Shown one piece after another: positions 27,649 to 45,229 of a DNA stretch of 64,000 nucleotides; positions within the stretch are counted from its first letter, which is position 1, and every line of letters begins with the position of its first letter. Source of the stretch: Carallia brachiata (taxonomy: Eukaryota; Streptophyta; Magnoliopsida; Malpighiales; Rhizophoraceae); NCBI GenBank assembly GCA_021464245.1, contig JADCRB010000007.1:1-64000 (forward strand). Reading direction: 5' to 3'. The notes under the pieces were generated by a model that saw only the letters and a list, made by a program, of their open reading frames with translations, ran no database searches and was not told where the DNA came from. The position numbers were made by a program, and so were the translations under genes.

Positions 27649-27940
27649 TGAACGAAATACATATATACCATACTTTGTGATAAAACTACAATTAGTTGGA
27701 GGGGTAAAAAGTAGTGTTACAACTTCAACTCACAATAAAGAGTGAATTTCTCGAAATGAACACTTTGTGTTTCATGTATGAGAAGTTTCCCGAGGCTATC
27801 ACATCTCGGACTCTTCTCGGACTCCGACTGAACAAGCAGAAGAGTCCTCTGCTGCAGTGTCATTCCCATGTTTTAAAGGGGCAAATTGTTTGGTGACTTC
27901 TTTAATAAACTTGTGATTTTGTATGTATATATGTTGACAG

Positions 27941-28020
27941 GAGCAGTGGTTTAACTGAAAGAATCTGGTATACGAGTGGGCGAAGGACAATAAAAGACTA
28001 ATTGTGTGGCTTTAAGTTGG
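27941..28020 (+). pseudogene. Relic of an SDR fourth exon
   Basis: After an intron-like AG, GAGCAGTGGTTTAACTGAAA and then GAGTGGGCGAAGGACAAT match exon 4 of genes A-C (which encodes [14 protein letters not shown]) at DNA level, but stop codons and small indels break the frame. It lies downstream of the last-exon relic at 26941, so the two pieces are either rearranged or from different dead copies. Confidence 0.65.
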
Positions 28021-28030
28021 CTTGATTATT

Positions 28031-30760
28031 GCTGGAAAATTAGAGCTTTGCAATCAACAACCAATCACAACTCAAAATAGTTCTAATGAAATTCTAATGC
28101 TTGGCATGTGCTATTAAGATTGCTCTTAAATTTTCAGATTTGTCTTCACAATAACTTTGTTTCCATGTAAAATTCGGCATGCCTTGCATCAATATCTGTT
28201 GCTTGTTTTGGCAAGAAAGAGAATCTGATTTAGCTCCCCAAATCTTGATTAAAAAGAATAGGGGGACAATTCAGGAATGTAGATTTTTATTTTTAATGTT
28301 TTAGATTTTGATTTTAAAAAGAAAAATGAAATTTATGAGATTGAGAAGAGCTATCTATTTTGTAATTCAAAACTCAATAGATTTCATAATGATAAAAAAA
28401 ATTCTCCAAAGTGTAAATGAGATTACCCATTGGTATGAAAATGTACTCTAGCAATTCATTCAATAAAATATTTTTAGTCATTGACTAACATATCAGTTCT
28501 CAACTATTATTTTAAAAAAATATATATATATTTTTAGCAAATGATTCAAGTGAGCTACATCAAATTCTATACCACAATGAATTATTAGTCTCCGCCACAA
28601 TGTCTGCTTGTGCCCCTTTTTTCATTAAATATTTCTTCTACTTACGTTATACTCGGAAGTTAGGTCCTTTGACTGTAATTCGGCAGCCACACCGGCCAGC
28701 CCCATTCAACTTTTTGACGGAATTCTCATGTCACGTGCAAGGCACTCTCGACGGCAACCTTTTTTTTTGTTCTGGTACGTCGGGAAAGTCTATTGAGGGA
28801 ACTTTGACGTTGCATTATTAACACATGTCTGATTCAAGCTTACGTTTTGTAGATGAATTCTAATTGTGTTTCTGACGTAAAATGTCCTAAATTCTTCATA
28901 CCAATGACAAAAAACAGATCCAAAATTATGATTTGCATATTCTAAATGTTGGGAACATAACAAATCTTTAGCCCACCGCCATCGGTGGTCCGTTGTCAAA
29001 GTTTGAAGAGGGAAGCAAGACGTGTCATGCATTACATTACGTGAAGCTAAGCCGGCGCCTTTGTTTTTTGACTTAAGGATCGGAACAAAAAATAACAAGA
29101 TCTTGGATGGCGATTTCTTGTGCCCTCCAAGCCGCGTTTCCCACATGTTCAAAGGTCAGAAATTTGAGCTTTCAATTTCACTCTGAAAATTATCCTTTTG
29201 ACTCTTAAATCTTGAAAATAATTTTTTTTGTCAAACAAGTTTTTTTTTGGATAAAAAATGTTTTTCGTTGCGTGCCATTTGAGATTTCTATTAACGTTAT
29301 GTATATTTAAATTTTAATTTCATAAAAAAATAAAATATAATAATAGTTTCAATCTATGTACCGAGTAATCTATATTGACCACTACGTGACTACAAAATTT
29401 GATGGTTGTAAGTAACTGTAAAAACGACATAATAGATGAAATATACAATATTTTTTATACTTATAAAGAAAATATGACATGTCAAAAAGAAGCATATAAT
29501 CAGTCTGAACAAGTATATATTTCTCAAATTAAAAAATTTTGATTCTTAATAACTATTCGCATGACTCCTATAATTTTATTTGACATGTCGTATAATTTTT
29601 TTATAATTACTTTATCACGTTATATTTTTATCTGTTTACACATGTCGTATATTTCTTTTTAATATATCATATACTTTTTTTATAAATATAAAAATTCGTA
29701 TTTTATCTATTATCTCATTTTTATAATTATTTATAATTACCAAATTTTATGGTCAAAAGATTTTTTTTTTTTTAAGCTATTAGTCATATTGGCTATGACG
29801 TGAAAAAAAAAAAAAAAACAAACTTTATCTTGATTCTTGACTACTAACACTAGAGTGGACTTTCAACTCTTTATCCTCTCCCTTTGTAGGAGTTGATCTC
29901 GACATATTTTTTTAGTCAAATCCAATACCCGACTTGAAGGAAGTTGATCTCGACCTCAGATCAGCCCAATGGCCGACTCTAATGGTCTTCATTATAGTCG
30001 AAGTATTACTATTATCTACCAGTGCAACAATTATTCTATTAGTATAAGGATTAAGCATAGTTCGAGTAATTAATTATAAATATTAAGGTCTGATAATTGA
30101 TTATTCTATTAGTATAAGGATTAAGCATAGTTCGAGTAATTAGTTATAAATATTAAGGTCTGATAATTGATTTTTAAACTTTGTCCTCACAATCGCTGTT
30201 CCAACAATTTTCTTAGACCACAAAAAAATTATCATATTAATGTAATATTCGAATAAATTTTAACTTTAAATTTTCAAAGCTGTTCTAATAATCATTCAGG
30301 ACCAGTTGAGTGACCATCAACTTTACGGATTGAACCTTCTCAAACTTGTTACATTAAATAGTATTAAAAGGACAGAAACACCCCTTCACGGGTCTAGGAC
30401 CTAAATAAAACCCTCAATATTAATAATTAATATCTAATAATTGATTATGTCTGAATAAAAAATCATAAAGAAAAAATATCCATATCTTGCCATATCTGCC
30501 TACGTATAATAATCTTTAGATTGAAAGAAAATAAATAAAAAATAATATAATAATGATAATATTATGATTGATAAAAAATAATAATTAAAAAGTTATGAAA
30601 AATAAAATAAAAAATAATTTATAAAAAAAAAATTAATTATTTATAAAATAAATAAATGAATAGAAAGCAATTGTTTTCCTTTTCTTTTCCTTTTCCGTTG
30701 GAAAGTTATCAAACAGAGCATAAAACTTGCGTGTTTGGCAGAGAAGAAGAACAAAAGTTT
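28031..30760. other. Spacer between SDR genes A and B
   Basis: Gene-free AT-rich DNA containing a 70-bp tandem duplication at 30031-30170. The last few hundred bases before 30899 are the promoter and leader of gene B. No other gene signature was seen. Confidence 0.55.
30031..30170. repeat. 70-bp tandem duplication
   Basis: Two adjacent 70-bp copies (30031-30100, 30101-30170), each starting TTATTCTATTAGTATAAGG, differ at one site (TAATTAATTA versus TAATTAGTTA). Confidence 0.95.
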
Positions 30761-30898
30761 TCACTGGGTGAAAAGAATCATCTACTGGTGTAGTAATTAT
30801 CCTATGAGCATAAGTAGCACATCATAACCATTCTGTGTCATCCATCCCCATACACCCACAGAGACAGAGCAAACAGGCAGGGAGAAGATAGCAGCAAA

Positions 30899-32521
<1,623 letters not shown>

Positions 32522-35500
32522 AAAGGAGCTGTTGAAAAATTGACAATTGGATGCTGGTCTGGCCTGCTTGTTTTAATAATGAAAAACAAAATAAGCTTTT
32601 TGTGGTCCCACAACGTTATTTGTCTGTGTCTCTCTGGTTCAATTCACGAATTTGTATGGCTCTTTTCTGTTGTTTTAGAGAAGGATTTTTAGCAATTGAA
32701 GTTGCCAATAAATTTGCATTATGTTATTGTCTAACAGTCTTGTTATGTATGAAAAAAAAAATGTGTATATATATATATATATATTGCAATTAATTGTTAA
32801 TTTTAGATAATAAACAAATCGATAAAAAACAAATATTTTTTTACTATAACTATTGATCAGTCAATATTATATAAATTAATAAATAAATTGTTATGTGTGT
32901 TTTTTTTTCATAATTGGCAGATTTTTCTTTTTTTTATAAAAAAATAAGAAGATAGAGGTGGTGCTCTACGATCTCGTGAGAGAGTATTACTTCTGCTCTC
33001 AAGATAATTTTTGGACTGTTTGGATGGTTACAGTATAATTCAGCATTATAAAAGGAAGAAGTATGTTTAACTCCATCAAACGTTATAACATTCTTCAAAC
33101 TTAAGACTTTAACGTTGATAACGTTTAACACTTATTATTAAATTATACCGATTAGTAATACAGATTTTTTCTTTTACAGTTTAATGTTGAATCAAAATAT
33201 ATTTGTTGCCGTCCTCGGCCTCCAATTGACTCTATAATGTTCCCCCGGGTCCCATTCCTCGCGGGAAAAACACAGAGCACCCCAAAACTGGCCTTTTTCG
33301 GATACGCAAAATCCAATATGGATTTGTTTGTGAGCTGTCCGCGTTTTTAGTTGATAGCTTTGCCGTCTGCTTTTGCATTATAGAAGGAGCTCCTCCGCCG
33401 TGGGAAAATACAAAGAGAAAGATAGAAGCCATGGTTGAAAAGATCAGATCGGATCTATCAGTTAAATTGGTTCAATTGATGATTGGCTAGAGCTCTAGTC
33501 TAGTTCATGTTATCTTTTATAAAGATTTAGATCAGTCAAAATCAATTAATAACTGATCAAAATTAATAAAAATTAAATTGGTTAAATTAGTTTAAATTAG
33601 ATTAAAAATTCATAAATTATAATTTGATTTTAAATTTATTTTAAATTATGTAAATTATAATTTAAGTTTTAAAATTAATTAAAATTTTTAATTTAATTAT
33701 AAATTTATTAAAACTTTCATTTTAGTTTTTAAAATTAAAAAAATTAATATTTAATCAATATATATAAATATTATTTTTTAAATTATTTTTATATACATAT
33801 AAATATATATATTATTAAAAATTAGTTCAAATATTAATTTAACTTTTTAAACTTTAAACTACTAATATTTTTAATTCAATAATCGGTCGGATTCGATAAT
33901 CTGTCAAGACTACTTATGTACAAAAGACTAGACAGGTAGAAAAGCTTGAGAGACATACGGCATCGTGAAAATTTGTTTAGTGACATATCATTAATCTTGT
34001 TATCATGTTTATAGCTTTTTTTTTCATGAAAATAGGTAAATAGACATAATATCTAATAAACCCGTTAAATAATTTTATTCGAATAAGTTATTTGAGTTAT
34101 ACCAAATAATTTACACTAAACTTGCGAATAGAGTTAATTCTATAATATTTGACAAGTACCAATAAACTGTTCCAAATTCTAAGAAAATCAAAATAAATTT
34201 AATCTTACTAAATAACTTTCACAAAACTCAAATTCTCACCACAAATCCGGCAATCAAGCCTCACCAAACTGCCCCTACTTATGCCTGCGGTTGGCTGGCC
34301 GGCATCTTTATAGTTTATGATAATCTATTTAAATTTGTTATCATGAAATCTTTTATCATTTTGCATGGTGATATCATTAATTTTGCTATCATTGGGTGTC
34401 GCGTAACTTATAATTTATTATCATTTTTGTAATTTACATTTTCTTATTGCTTTCTTGCCAAATAAGTGTGAAGTCAAACACACAACTGAATACTACCAAT
34501 GAAAAAACAAGGGAGTGATCACGTACACGCACAAAAAATAGACATGCAAATCGATACATTACAATAGGACTATATGTTTGGACAACAAGTCTATTAATTT
34601 GTGCAAAAAAAAAATACAGTAAAAAAATACTTTCAAATTTTATCGTACAAATATAGAATCTTATTGCATAAATACAACGTTTAATTGTAATGCGTCAACT
34701 CTCATGCATATTTTTTTTGTGCGTCCATATAGTTTTTCTGAAGAAGAAATTATCACGAAAGTATTCATGGTAAGGGGAATCAAATTGAGCTCCGCCAACA
34801 ACTTGCTGATGAAAAGAGTTGGACCGAAATTATGAAAAAAAGGTAAAAAAAAAAAAAAAAGGGAACAATAATTGCCTGGCATATAAAACGTCCGAAGATT
34901 ATCTCATGAATATACAATTTATAGGACTAAACTACATAGCAATGTATTGAGAATTTACAATTTATTACATGGCTAATATGTTTGTTTTTGTATTCAATAG
35001 ATCTTTTATTAAATTATGCATATTAACATGTATTTACCGCATTGCTTATAAAATGTTGCCACCAATGTTTTCTAGAACTTATGAATAATAGATGAGAAAA
35101 ATAGAAAACAACTGCTAGCAAGGTGGTCGGATGGTAAAATAGCTGGATTTCTAATTTTAACAATTAAAGATTAAAATTCTTGCTGTCGGCTGGGCTCGCG
35201 TTTGAACCCTAAAGATCAGTTGTTCGGGGAGCTCAAGGCAAAGGCCACATGGCTATTTATGGACAAAAACAGCTTCCGATTGGAGCCTTTGCAGCTTTTG
35301 CTTTTGCTGTTCTGGACTTCTTTTCTTTTGTCTTTTTTTTTTCGTTAATTGGTTTTATTAATTAAAATTTGAATACGATACTTTTAATTATTAATTTAAT
35401 TTTAGTATTAATTGAATTATAAATAGTTGAAATTGCTTTGCTTTTGTTAAGAAGTCATTCGCTTAGATGGACTGGAAAGTGCTCCATGACTCGTTCACGT

Positions 35501-38500
35501 TTAGTACACGTATCCTTCTCACAATTTCACTCTTTTTTTTATCCAAATTATGAAATTATCATAATTTCATTCGGCTTTCGTTTCTTTGGGCTTTCTAATT
35601 CTTCTCTACCACCACCATTTCCATCGTCCCTACTCCTTGATTTTAAACCCAATAAAATTTTATAATGCATACAAAACATTTTATACTACATAAATAGAAT
35701 TTTATAAAATGTAAAAGAGATTTTATATTAGTGAAGTAGATATTTATATAAATTTTTTGATTTTATATAAAGTATTATTTATATAATATAAAATATTATT
35801 TATTAAAATAAGTCTATAACATTACTTGTCTGTATAATCAAATCCAATTTATATTATTGTCCTGTTATAGGTAAAATAGTTGTCTCACTCTTGAAGCAGT
35901 AAGTCTAGAAAAAGAGAGTTTTTATGAACTCAAATTTTTTAAATTCAAGTGAACTCAAAACAATTTTATATTATATATAAAATATTTATACTATATAAAT
36001 AATATTTAATACAATATCTAAATTTCGATTTATTTAGACAATTTTTAAAAAAAAATGCAAAAGCTAACTCAAACTTTCCCTTCATAAAAAACGTGATTGG
36101 TGAAGGTCCGAAGGATGGTGCCGCCTCCTAGGCTAAAATTCTAAGTTAGTATCTAAGTTTGGGTTAAAGCCTATTTATGTATATAATATTTTTTTTAGTA
36201 AAATCGGTTTCTAATGTTTTCACTGTAAAATAATTCAATACTTTTTTATTATCTGACTGTTTAATTTACTAAAAAGTACATCATCTATTCGTCATATCAT
36301 TGGATTACTTCTTAATATGATGTCATATCAACAAAAATATGGCAGCAGAATATTTTTTTTCTTAATTTTTTTGTTTTTCCCTATTTTTTAAAAAAAAAAA
36401 AAATTAAAACAAAATATCATAATATTATATTTTTAATAACATTACATCTTACTAGAAAGCAGTTTAACAAGCAATATAATTTTTAATAAATTAAAAAAAT
36501 TAGATAATAAAAAAATACTGAATTATTTTACATTAAAAATATTAAGAACAGATTTTACTAAAAAAATTATATTTATAATTAAATTTTATCTCAAACATTA
36601 GATATTAATTTAAAATTTTGGCCCCTCCCCTGCAGTGCTGGTTCTCCACTCACTCCTTTGATTGCCACGTGGCAGTAAGTTCGTCCCCGTCAATTTCACT
36701 CTGTCACTCACCGGATATATAAAAGCATATACAATTGCTGCTGGCCCGATATGGAAGAAATGGAGGGAGACATAAAGGCAAGAGATAAATGGGAATAGAG
36801 TTGCAGCGTAAGATTAAAAAAAAGTAAATTTACTGAGATCCGCATGTGTTTTTAAAAAAATTATGTGAGGTGTACGTTTGTTAATTAAAATATACAATAA
36901 TTAAAGTAAGACACTGTAGCCAGATCCCATTGATCTTAATGCTGAGCCATCCAAATGGCTTTTCGTCCCCGACAGAAATGAACCACTAATCCTACCTTTC
37001 AGTTTGCACGTTGTCCACCTTTTTTTTTTTTAATATTTTAGAAAATATTAAACTCATAAAAAATAAAGAAAGGAGTGTAACGAGAATTAAATTCTCAATT
37101 ATACTTTTAATTAATAAAATTAATAACTACTTAAATTAATATTTAATTTCTATCCACTCGCTTCACTCTAAGTGCAGAAAAAATAATTCCACTTTTGGGG
37201 TTCACGCCAGTAATGTTTAACGTAGGCTAGCGAAAAGTTTGAAAATGGAATCCCCCAATAAGAAGGGCAAAACTGTAAAAACAAGGGACACAGACGACAA
37301 TAACAGGTCCACTGTAACGATCTGCAAAATCTTTTTTTTTTTTGCCCGCAGATCTGCAAAATCTGAATACCTTGTTTGTAGTTATGTTGGGACCACGAAA
37401 AAATCCTCGGCCCACGCCGAAAGCAGTGGTTTAAAACAAAAACGAGATTTCTGGATGAAAGATTTTGTGGTGCACTCCAATCCACTTTTTCCACATATTA
37501 AAGTAAGATATCATAGACCAGATTGAGCAATTCTTTTTTTTTTTTTTGTTAATTTAAAAATTTATTAAACCGTTAGTTATGTAATTGAAGTAATTTTTTC
37601 TTTACATAAATTTTATTCTTTTTTAAAAATTTAAACTCAAAATTTTAAAATAAAAATTTAAATTCTAACTTCTAAACTGCTCTATAAAGAATGGATTGAG
37701 CAATTCTTCCGTGGACGTTGTTCATTCATATTTTTAATTCCATTTAAAGTGATCCGCTAATAAAACCTCAGATTCAATTCCTTGTGAACGATGTGACCCT
37801 CCTGAAAGACTATTAAGTTATATCAAGTGGGATAATTTGAGTGCAGTGGAGTCCCACATTGTGGAGTTCCGCTTTTGCCCCTGCAACACTAGAGTGTGGA
37901 GCTCTATAACGTGGGACCCTTCTTGGGTAAGAAAAGAATAAACGTACACATGCGGAGCTAAGTGCTGGGTCTGTGAAGAGCAAAAAAAAAAAAAAAAAAA
38001 AAAAAAGTGCTGGGTCTGTGTACCCATTGATTTTTTTTTAACATTTTATTAATATTTTTTTTATTTCTTTTCTAGATTTTAGGATTCAGATTTTAATTAA
38101 AGTATAGAATTTGATGTTACACATTTAAAATTTATAGTGTATTTGGTTTGATGAAAAAGAAAACTAAAAGAAAATGAAAGAAAAATAAAAAGTAAAAAAA
38201 TATTATTATTATTATTATTGTACTATTTTTTTATATTTTTTATTCATTTTTATTAATTTAAATAATTAATTTTTAATTTTTTTAAAAAAATTAATATTTA
38301 TATTTTTCATAATTTTTTAATTATTTTTTCATAACTTTTTATCAATTTAAACACATTATTAAAACAACATAAGTTATATTTAAATTCAAATTTAATTTTT
38401 TTAAAAAAATATAATAAAATAATAAATCTGAGTACATAGATAGAGAAAATCGCGATTCACGCACCCAAATTCGTGAGATCCGCAGGAAAATATCTACACA

Positions 38501-39367
38501 AATCTAATTACACCAGAAAAATCATATCAAGCGAAGAAATTCTTTCATTTTAAGATTGGTCACACGTAAGCGTAGCGTCATTCGCCTGATGGCTTTTGTT
38601 GTTGTCGTAAAATAGTTGCCTGACATCTGGGACAAATAATTCCATGTGCATGTGAATGTTTGGTCTAATGACAGAAATTTTCTTACCGGCGCAACCAGGT
38701 CAAAATGAATAAAAATTATTTTTTTGACCAAAGAATAAAAATTATTAGATAAACAGATTGTTGCAAGACCCACTTATTTTATTGCGTCATTTAAGTTTTT
38801 TTTTTATGTACTATTGACCACTGATAAGATAAATATGGTGCATTGAATAATTTCTCAGAAAAAGAGGAAATTAATAAGGTGGCATACTGAATACTTGAAT
38901 TTTCAAAGATGTTTTAAAAATGATTCCCCATATGTGAAATCTATAATAATCAACCACAAAAACAAGTTCAAATAACTACCTACTCTTTAAGTAGAATTTA
39001 GCATATAAAACACCCACATAAAAAAAATGTCTCACCACTTATAATTAATATTATCTAATATCTTCTATTATTGAGTAAAAAAAAAAAGATAATAATTCAT
39101 TCTGCAATGTATAACCCATGATGCAATAATTAATCCCTGGACCCTGGTCACATCTTAATAACGGTGTTTTTTATTTTTTATAATTAATTAATTATTTTAT
39201 ATTATACAAATTTATTTTTTTACTTTTTTATTTCAAATAAATTCAAACGTCAAACATCAAACGTTTATGAAATTATGTAATGATACTTTTAAAAATTATC
39301 CTTAATAATAAGTGGGGCCTCCTGGTGATACTTTCTATGTGGTCAAACGTCAAAGTATCAAACACTC
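32522..39367. other. Spacer between SDR genes B and C
   Basis: No supported gene. Most of 34.7-37.3 kb is the duplicated 3' flank of gene B. It also contains a (TA)n run near 32767-32785, a SINE at 37536-37693, and poly(A)/poly(T) mini-inserts at about 37333-37350, 37976-38004 and 38721-38732. The left part up to 34 kb is AT-rich without recognisable structure. Confidence 0.55.
37536..37693 (-). mobile_element. SINE, 158 bp, with 15-bp target duplication
   Basis: It is bounded by perfect copies of GATTGAGCAATTCTT (37521-37535, 37694-37708). It begins on plus with poly(T) and shares its AT-rich body and degenerate tRNA-like head (AGAGCAGTTTAGAAGTTAGA on minus) with the element at 23124-23287, so the two are one family. 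Confidence 0.7.
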
Positions 39368-39487
39368 ATTATTCACTCATTATTTTATTTTTGGCTGTAT
39401 TAGTGCAATAATTATCCTATCTGCAGAATTAGCAAATCAGAACCTTGTCATCGATCCACATCCACACACAGAACACACAGGGGGAGA

Positions 39488-41940
<2,453 letters not shown>

Positions 41941-42134
41941 AATGGAACTGTCAGAAAATTTGGCACCAGACAGCTTGCTTCCACAAGTCCTCAATAATGA
42001 GCTGGCGCTAACGTTGTCCAACAACGTTGTCTGTTTGTCTGTCTGCCTCAGTACGTGAATTTGCTTGTACCGCTTTGCTCTAAAGACTTGTGCGTGACAT
42101 TTGAAGAAGGATTTTTGGGGAGAGCTCGTATTAA

Positions 42135-42250
42135 AGTATCAAAGTAATCTTATAATTTATTTGATAATATTTAATAATTTATTTATTTTAAAAAATTTTA
42201 ATTATCAAATAACACATATCATTTTAATTATATTTTAATATTATTTAAAA
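42135..42250. repeat. Copy of a dispersed AT-rich repeat
   Basis: The core AATATTTAATAATTTATTTA and the right-end GTTCACTAAATA recur near 46380-46510. Shorter core matches lie near 8045-8110 and 53485-53575. Probably a small MITE family; low complexity limits certainty. Confidence 0.35.
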
Positions 42251-44037
42251 AAGTTCACTAAATAAGTTTTTTTTTGGAAATTGATGTTGATAATAAAATT
42301 GCAATATATGTTATATATCTGATCTTGAATCTTTATATACTGGGAATCAAATTGAGCTCTGCCTATAACTTGCTGATCAAAGTAAGTGGACCGAATTTAT
42401 AGGAAATGGGCCCAAAAAAAAAAAGAACAAAAATTACCTGACATGTAAAATGTCCTAAGATTATCCCATTTATATACACACTTAGAAGAAAACAATTAAA
42501 AAAAAGACTCTATCAAGTTAGAATAAATAACAATTAAGATTCAAATCGTGTGTTAAAAAAAAAAAGAAAAAAATAAGTTATATTCAGTTGGACTCGCGTT
42601 TGTACAATTGTACCCCTACAGACGAGTTGCTTGGGAAGCCCAAAGCTAAGGGCCACAGGGCTTGTTTTTTCAGTTTTTTTGGAGCAAAATTGCCACAGAT
42701 TGGAGCCTTTTAAGCCCCGGCTTTTGCTGTTCTTGGATTGCTTAGGCTTTTGTTTGTTCAAGTGTCCATTTTCTGACATGGACTGCAAAGTGTTTCCCCG
42801 AACACCTCCAAGACTTGGAACCAAAAAAAAAAAAAAAACCTCCAAGACTCACCCTCATCTAGTACACAAACACCTCCAAGGTTCACTCTCATCTAGTACA
42901 CGTGTCCTTCTATCCGTCTTACATATGAATTTTTTATTTCTTTTGTAGCTTTCTTACACCAATTAGTTAAAAAAGAAAAAATAATTAAAAAAATTGAGAT
43001 TTTAAATTCTTTATTTCTCTTTTCCTGATATATTATTAATATAATTAAAAATTAACTACATAGCAATTACTCAGAGATAAGCGGAAGACACATGCATAGT
43101 CTATATAATGCCTCGTATGTTTTCACTACGTTGCGAGATAATTTTTCCTATTACATAATTCCGCTGTTGTTTCTTTGGACCCTGGTTCTTCCCTGCCGCA
43201 ATTTCCATCACTTGATTTTTCTAATAAAATATTAAAAAAAAATCCTTAGACATAAATTTTACAAATATATGTAGAAACAATAATATTTTTATATTATATA
43301 AAAAATATTTCATATATAAATAATATTCAATAAAAATAAAAAAGAGATTTTCTGATAACACAGTAAATATCTATATAATTTTTTTATATTATATAAAATA
43401 TATTATTTGGTCAACATACATATTTCGATTAATTCAATTTTTTTTTTTAAAACAAAAAGAGAAACACAATATTTTTCCGACCCGGAAACGTACGAAATGA
43501 TTTGTTACCAAACCCAACCCAAACATGTCCTTCTTTTCAAACGCTAACCGTGGTTGGTTCTTCACTCATTCCAGTGATTGCCACGTTCCAATGGGTTTGT
43601 ACAACTGGCGCCAGCCGGATTTTATACGTGGAGCCATCTAAATGGCTTTTCGTCATTCATTAAGTGGGGCCCGCGCAGAACCTTACTGTCCTATCTCTTT
43701 ATTTACACGTTGTCCACTCTTTTCACTCCACGTGTAGAAAAAATCATTCTACTTTTGGGATAATGGATCCCTCAATAAAGGGGCAAAACTGTACAAACAT
43801 ACCTCTGTAGGGTCGATTGCAATTTGTTTTAAGAACTTTTTGAACAACGGATAGGCTGCATTCATGGCTGGGAAAATTTTTTTAGACAAGCAATTAAGGA
43901 GTGCAGTGACCCACTGAAAGCGACTAGCATTTTTTTTTTCTTTTTTAAATCCTTAATTTTTTTTTATTGATGTATTATTAATATTATTTGAATTATTAAA
44001 AAATATTTATATTACAATAAGAACCGCCTACAGTAGC

Positions 44038-44540
44038 AGGGATATATATATAATTTAACTCTTAAACTTTTAAATTTTTTACATTTAAATTTTAAAATTT
44101 TCTAAAATTTCATTTAAATTCTAAAATTTTTGATTTCTTATCAAATTAGTCCTTCTATTGACGAAAAGTTATCATTCTATTAAAAAATAATTTTGACCTT
44201 ACAAAAAATTATTTAAAAAAAAAGTTAAATACATGAATTGAATACTTTTTCTATCAAATAATATGCATACTTCCTATTTAATTCGTGTATTTGTTGATTA
44301 AAAAAATATTTAATATGCATATGTTGTTAATGGAAAAAATATTTAGTTTGTGTATTTGACTTTTTTTAATAATTTACATTAAGTTAAACTCATTTAGTAA
44401 GAAATTGACCACTTTTCGTAAATAAAATGACTGATATGGTAAGAAATCAAAAGATTTAAAACTCAATCGAAATATCAAAATGATTTAGGACTTAAATGTA
44501 AAAAAATGAAAGATTTAGGACTTAATTTATATATATCCCT
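44038..44540. mobile_element. Mutator-like MITE, 503 bp
   Basis: A long foldback: about 150 bp at each end are inverted copies (left starts AGGGATATATATA, right ends TATATATCCCT; both arms then share TTTGATTTCTTA and ACGAAAAGT in inverted order). The 8-bp direct repeat ACAGTAGC flanks it (44030-44037, 44541-44548), 9 bp if a shared T is counted. There is no open reading frame of note. Its termini resemble those of the element at 27375. Confidence 0.75.
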
Positions 44541-45211
44541 ACAGTAGCGTGGTAGCAAGGAAATTTAGAATTACGTGGATTAGAAGCAAGATTTTAAATT
44601 CAAACCCCTTGTTAGGATTCTATTTTTTAAAAGAGTTTGGTTTAGCTGTCCAGAAAATCAATTTGAGGAATTGTTTTGATAGTAATTATATTATAATTTT
44701 TAGTAATAACATATGCATTTGAAGTGATAAAAAATTAAATAATAAAATTTTGTTATCAAAACATAAATATTATTATTTAAAATTTAAAACTTACTATTTT
44801 TTGTGTACTCTATTAAATTACTATTTATCAGTGGCCCAAATTTTTCTGATTTTAAATATAAAATCGCAACAGTTGAGTGTTGTGTTACAAATCCCAAAAT
44901 TTGTCATGAAAAAAACTTTTTCTATGTTAGACATCAAAACACCTAACTTTTGAAAGGATGTGCATTTGTGAAGGGTAAGACAGAGCACTCGTTTAAAATA
45001 TTTTAGACATATGTTAGAAAAAATGTCAAAAAAAAAATAGTTTTGAACTTCTGTATGTCCGTACATGATTCTTACCTAATGAATGCATTTTTTTTTTAAT
45101 CATCTTACCAGAGAATCTCGAGGTTACCATCCCTAATTCAGTGGGTGCCGTTAAAATTGAAATTTGGAGAGCTTGGACGAACAGATATCTCAAAAGAAAA
45201 TGTTGACCAAA

Positions 45212-45229
45212 CCCCCCCCCCCCCCCCCC
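45212..45229. repeat. C18 homopolymer
   Basis: An uninterrupted run of 18 C. A second run, C13 at 60640-60652, continues as C-rich sequence. Both are prone to sequencing and replication slippage. Confidence 0.9.

Noticed and set aside
44821..45066. Open frames inside AT-rich DNA after the 44-kb MITE
   Set aside because: Chance frames with no recognisable motif.
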